Of a DNA stretch of 64,000 nucleotides, positions 61,616-64,000 are shown one piece after another. The stretch comes from Lachnospiraceae bacterium (GTDB lineage: Bacteria > Bacillota > Clostridia > Lachnospirales > Lachnospiraceae). The notes below the pieces were generated by a model that did not search any database, had not been told where the DNA came from, and was given only the letters and a program-made list of their open reading frames with translations. The stretch spans positions 1 through 64,000 of the forward strand of contig CAJTCY010000022.1 in assembly GCA_910575075.1 (NCBI GenBank), written 5' to 3'. A program made the position numbers and the translations under genes. The first letter of the stretch is position 1. Each line of letters begins with the position of its first letter.

Positions 61616-62404
61616 ATGGCCATGGAGATTACAGGCAATTACAGTAGCTATGCGGCACAGGGCATGGCAGGAAACAGTGTGGCAGGCAATGCGAAAAAGA
61701 AGGAAGCAGAAAACACATCAGAAGCGGCAGCCAAAACCGGTAATACAGAAAGCACAACAGATTATGCGAGTGAACTTGCAAAACTTGTTCCCAGTGTGGA
61801 GTTTAAAGTTGGTAATGCCTTCTCAGAGGCTAAAAGTGGTAAGTCGCTGACAATCAACCCTAAACTTTTGGAAAAAATGCAGAATAATCCGGAGCAGGAA
61901 AAAGAAACAAAGGAGCTAATCAGGGGCGTTGAATCGGCAATGAATTTGATAGAAAGCATTAACAAAGCCAGTGGATGGACGGTTGTATTCAAACATAGTT
62001 ATATTGATGAAAATGGAAAATACCATTCTGTCGGGTATTATAGAAATGATTATATGCTGAACATGAGTGACAAACTCCGGGAAGAAAGACGGGAAAATGC
62101 TGAAAAACTGCTGGAGAAGCATAAAGAAAAGGCAGCAGAAAAGAAAGAAACACTGGAGCAAATGCTGGAAGAAAAGAAAACTATAACGGAAGAAGAAACC
62201 GAAGAAAAAATGGAGGAAAAATCGTCTTATGATAAAGTGGAGAAGCTCATAAATGAAAAGATGGCTGCATCTAAAGACGGCACAATCTATCTGAACGATA
62301 CAGATATTCGGACGATTATTGAAGCTGCTACGGAAAATGATGTAGAAAAAAATACTGCAAAGATGCAGGCACAGGTTGGTGCCAATTTGGATTTGAAGAT
62401 ATAG
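61616..62404 (+). CDS. Unknown protein, DUF6033-like
   Basis: A 262-residue protein without signal peptide or membrane helix. The N-terminal 50 residues are low complexity; the middle (VEFKVGNAF, SLTINPKLLEKMQNNPE, HSYIDENGKYHSVGYY) recalls a Firmicutes family I know as DUF6033, unverified here. The C-terminal part is a Glu/Lys coiled coil (about 145-205). TAGGAGGAC precedes the ATG. It is the first of three genes following the BlaI/BlaR1-like pair. Confidence 0.65.
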   Translation: MAMEITGNYSSYAAQGMAGNSVAGNAKKKEAENTSEAAAKTGNTESTTDYASELAKLVPSVEFKVGNAFSEAKSGKSLTINPKLLEKMQNNPEQEKETKELIRGVESAMNLIESINKASGWTVVFKHSYIDENGKYHSVGYYRNDYMLNMSDKLREERRENAEKLLEKHKEKAAEKKETLEQMLEEKKTITEEETEEKMEEKSSYDKVEKLINEKMAASKDGTIYLNDTDIRTIIEAATENDVEKNTAKMQAQVGANLDLKI

Positions 62405-62437
62405 GAATACAGATGTATTGATGAAGGAGGTCACAAT

Positions 62438-62986
62438 ATGAATATCAGCAGTCACAATAGGAAGTGGTTTTCGGGGTATTTCCTAATGAATAAGCTGTTT
62501 GCGCAGAAGAACGGGAATAAAGCAGGTATACCTAACCGGACAGGAACTAATATTAGTGGAGGAGTAAAATATAAGCACAGTAATTTGTATTATGATGAGA
62601 ATGGTGTGCCTTGGCATTCAAAGGAGGAAGCTGACAGATGTATTAAGGGAACAAATGGAAGTTGGAAAAAAATAGTGTCCGTATCTGATGAAGTGAAAGC
62701 AGAGTTAGCAGAGGTGGTGAAACAGGACTTTCTTAGGACATATGGCTGGGGAAAACCGGAAGGGAGTAAACAGCCTGATGTAATAAACAAATATTTAAAG
62801 ACTATCCCATCCGGGCAGCGTAACTCTGCCGCATGGACGTTACAGCGCATGGCGGGGGATTATGCCACAAGGATGGAGAAACTGGTGAGGGAAAACAATC
62901 CGGGATGGGAACCGGGGGATGCTTTTGACACCAGTATTTTAAACCAGCTTGACGGAACGCTGGGTGGGATAGATTTCAGAGCATAG
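62438..62986 (+). CDS. Unknown protein, DUF3879-like
   Basis: A 182-residue soluble protein. ISSHNRKWFSGYF, YKHSNLYYDENGVPWHSKEEA and the C-terminal WEPGDAFDTSILNQLDG resemble a small family I recall as DUF3879; this recollection is unverified. AAGGAGGTCAC precedes the ATG. The DENG and YYDENG motif is partly shared with the preceding protein, so the two may be related functionally. Confidence 0.6.
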   Translation: MNISSHNRKWFSGYFLMNKLFAQKNGNKAGIPNRTGTNISGGVKYKHSNLYYDENGVPWHSKEEADRCIKGTNGSWKKIVSVSDEVKAELAEVVKQDFLRTYGWGKPEGSKQPDVINKYLKTIPSGQRNSAAWTLQRMAGDYATRMEKLVRENNPGWEPGDAFDTSILNQLDGTLGGIDFRA

Positions 62987-63021
62987 GAATAAGCAGCAGT
63001 TTAGGAATGGAGGATTTTGAT

Positions 63022-63804
63022 ATGCCAGTAAATGTTGAAGGAACTATAAGCCAAATCAATGCAGGAAATAACTTGTTTCAGAATGTGAAGGCTACCAGTC
63101 AGCAGGAAAAGGAAAAAGCTGCGCCACAGCCGCAGGCGGAACCAGTAAAGGTTTCCATTTCACAGGAGGGTATTGAAAATTACCGGAAGCAGCTTCGTGA
63201 AAGGGGCATGGACGGAGCAAACGGAAAAGTCATTGTAAAAGGGGAGAAAGATGCCGTCATAAGACAGGCAAAGCGGGCGACAAGCACCCTCTCTGCAAAT
63301 GATTATGGAAATGCATTAGCCAGAGAAACCGAAAAACTGAAAGGGAAGAGGACGGACAGCAGTTCATACAGCATTTCAGACAGGGCGGAGGATTCCGTCA
63401 GGGCTTACGGGAATCTTTATGACGAAATCGCGCAGGGCTACCAGAACGGTACGAGGGAACGCTATGTGGAGGATGAAACTTCTGAAACGGGTTATCGGAG
63501 GCTGACTATGGAGGAAGAATTAGACGGACTGGATAAGGCGTTCCAAAAGGCGGCAGACGGCACAGATGTGAAAGAAATGATTGCGGATGAGTTTCAGAGG
63601 CTGTCCTCAAAAGCGGGGAGCAGGCAGACATCTTTTTCGGATTCCGGTAAAAAAACGCAGGCAGAAGAAACAGACGGGCAGAAAATGAAGAAACTGGCGC
63701 AGGCGTGGAAGGATACCTATAAAACTTCCGGCTCTAAGGAAAGTGGTATGGAGAAAGTCTTATCCATGTTAAATGGTATGTATGGCATTAGTAAAGAGGT
63801 GTAG
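63022..63804 (+). CDS. Unknown polar protein, third gene of the cluster
   Basis: A 260-residue, Gln/Glu/Lys/Ser-rich protein without hydrophobic segments. The segment EPVKVSISQEGIENYRKQLRE resembles the VxVSIS-x-E-G starts of several small clostridial proteins, but I cannot place the family. ATG 63022 follows TGGAGGATTTTG; the ATG at 63007 lies before that site. Gaps of 33 and 35 bases within the trio suggest one operon. Confidence 0.6.
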   Translation: MPVNVEGTISQINAGNNLFQNVKATSQQEKEKAAPQPQAEPVKVSISQEGIENYRKQLRERGMDGANGKVIVKGEKDAVIRQAKRATSTLSANDYGNALARETEKLKGKRTDSSSYSISDRAEDSVRAYGNLYDEIAQGYQNGTRERYVEDETSETGYRRLTMEEELDGLDKAFQKAADGTDVKEMIADEFQRLSSKAGSRQTSFSDSGKKTQAEETDGQKMKKLAQAWKDTYKTSGSKESGMEKVLSMLNGMYGISKEV

Positions 63805-63888
63805 CTGGCAGGACGCAATTATGAGCCTTTGTCTGGTTTTTGGATATTTATACCCTTAGCATTGTTTATAAATTCAAATGTTCTTATA

Positions 63889-63917
63889 TTTACTATATTC
63901 ATCGTTTATGCTATAAT
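63889..63917 (+). promoter_or_regulatory. Promoter of the edge gene
   Basis: TTTACT (63889-63894), 17-base spacer, extended -10 TGCTATAAT (TATAAT 63912-63917), 31 bases before the ATG. Confidence 0.55.
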
Positions 63918-63947
63918 TTCCCTAATAATATTTAAGGGGTGATATTA

Positions 63948-64000
63948 ATGAATAAAAAATTACAAGTTTTTGTTTCGTCTACATATACCGATCTCATCGA
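63948..64000 (+). CDS. DUF4062-type protein, N-terminus only (window edge)
   Basis: Seventeen codons are visible: a start MNKKLQVFVSSTYTDLI typical of DUF4062 proteins, which carry this TIR-like N-terminal domain ahead of varied effector or NTPase domains. AAGGGGTGAT precedes the ATG. The remainder lies beyond the window, so its architecture is unknown. Several DUF4062 proteins are associated with defence-type islands. Confidence 0.6.
   Translation, partial: MNKKLQVFVSSTYTDLI

Overview
The window reads as chromosome of a low-GC, spore-forming anaerobe of the Clostridia, most likely family Lachnospiraceae. The evidence is a compact dcw cluster lacking murE/F/G/C and ftsA, the spoIIGA-sigE-(MBL protein)-sigG sporulation block, a Spo0E-like phosphatase, a CotF-like coat protein, DUF1540 and FeoB-associated Cys-rich small proteins, a sensory [FeFe]-hydrogenase, a T-box-controlled thrS and a cobalamin riboswitch on an ECF cobalt transporter. 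I saw no rRNA, tRNA or CRISPR array. Genus cannot be set from sequence reading alone.

Layout. 1-4.5 kb: FeoB-associated peptide, an anchored hypothetical protein, a soluble hydrogenase-chemoreceptor fusion and, convergent, a fused MFS/spermidine-synthase-like protein. 4.5-9.6 kb: a structured RNA candidate, a SEC-C protein, T-box plus thrS, DUF1540 protein, phospholipase-C-like protein and a Spo0E-like gene. 9.9-21.8 kb: dcw cluster mraZ-rsmH-ftsL-PBP-SpoVD-like PBP-mraY-murD-ftsW-divIB-ftsZ. 21.9-29.4 kb: chemoreceptor, spoIIGA-sigE, MBL ribonuclease-like protein, convergent sigG, two uncharacterised small genes. 29.5-31.1 kb: miniature elements around dapF. 31.1-42.1 kb: argS, lipid genes (PlsY-like and a diglucosyldiacylglycerol-type glycosyltransferase), MIF-like tautomerase, membrane XRE regulator, coat-like proteins, a response-regulator/(p)ppGpp-synthetase fusion, trpS, LUD protein, ABC exporter. 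42.1-48 kb: DUF2156 protein, two G3E P-loop GTPases, a long palindrome, aldo/keto reductase, FadR-type regulator, lepB. 48-58.4 kb: hybrid histidine kinase, ilvD, nfo, cbiQO, HD protein, acyltransferase, cobalamin riboswitch and cbiMN. 58.4-64 kb: an accessory-looking end with a MarR regulator and its triplicated palindrome, a truncated MATE gene, a BlaI/BlaR1-like pair, three proteins of unknown function and the start of a DUF4062-type gene.

The most unusual items are: (1) a receiver domain fused to an apparently intact small alarmone synthetase (37067-38137), behind a strong promoter and two leader hairpins; (2) a hydrogenase H-cluster domain fused to a methyl-accepting signalling domain; (3) a BlaI/BlaR1-like pair without a recognisable beta-lactam sensor, next to three unknown genes; (4) several dispersed palindromic or miniature inverted-repeat families, including one element nested in another and one lying between the cobalamin riboswitch and cbiM; (5) a DapF homologue with Ser in place of the first catalytic Cys; and (6) sporulation promoters readable by eye (spoIIG with a 21-bp spacer over a 0A box, and a sigma-G-type promoter in front of sigG).
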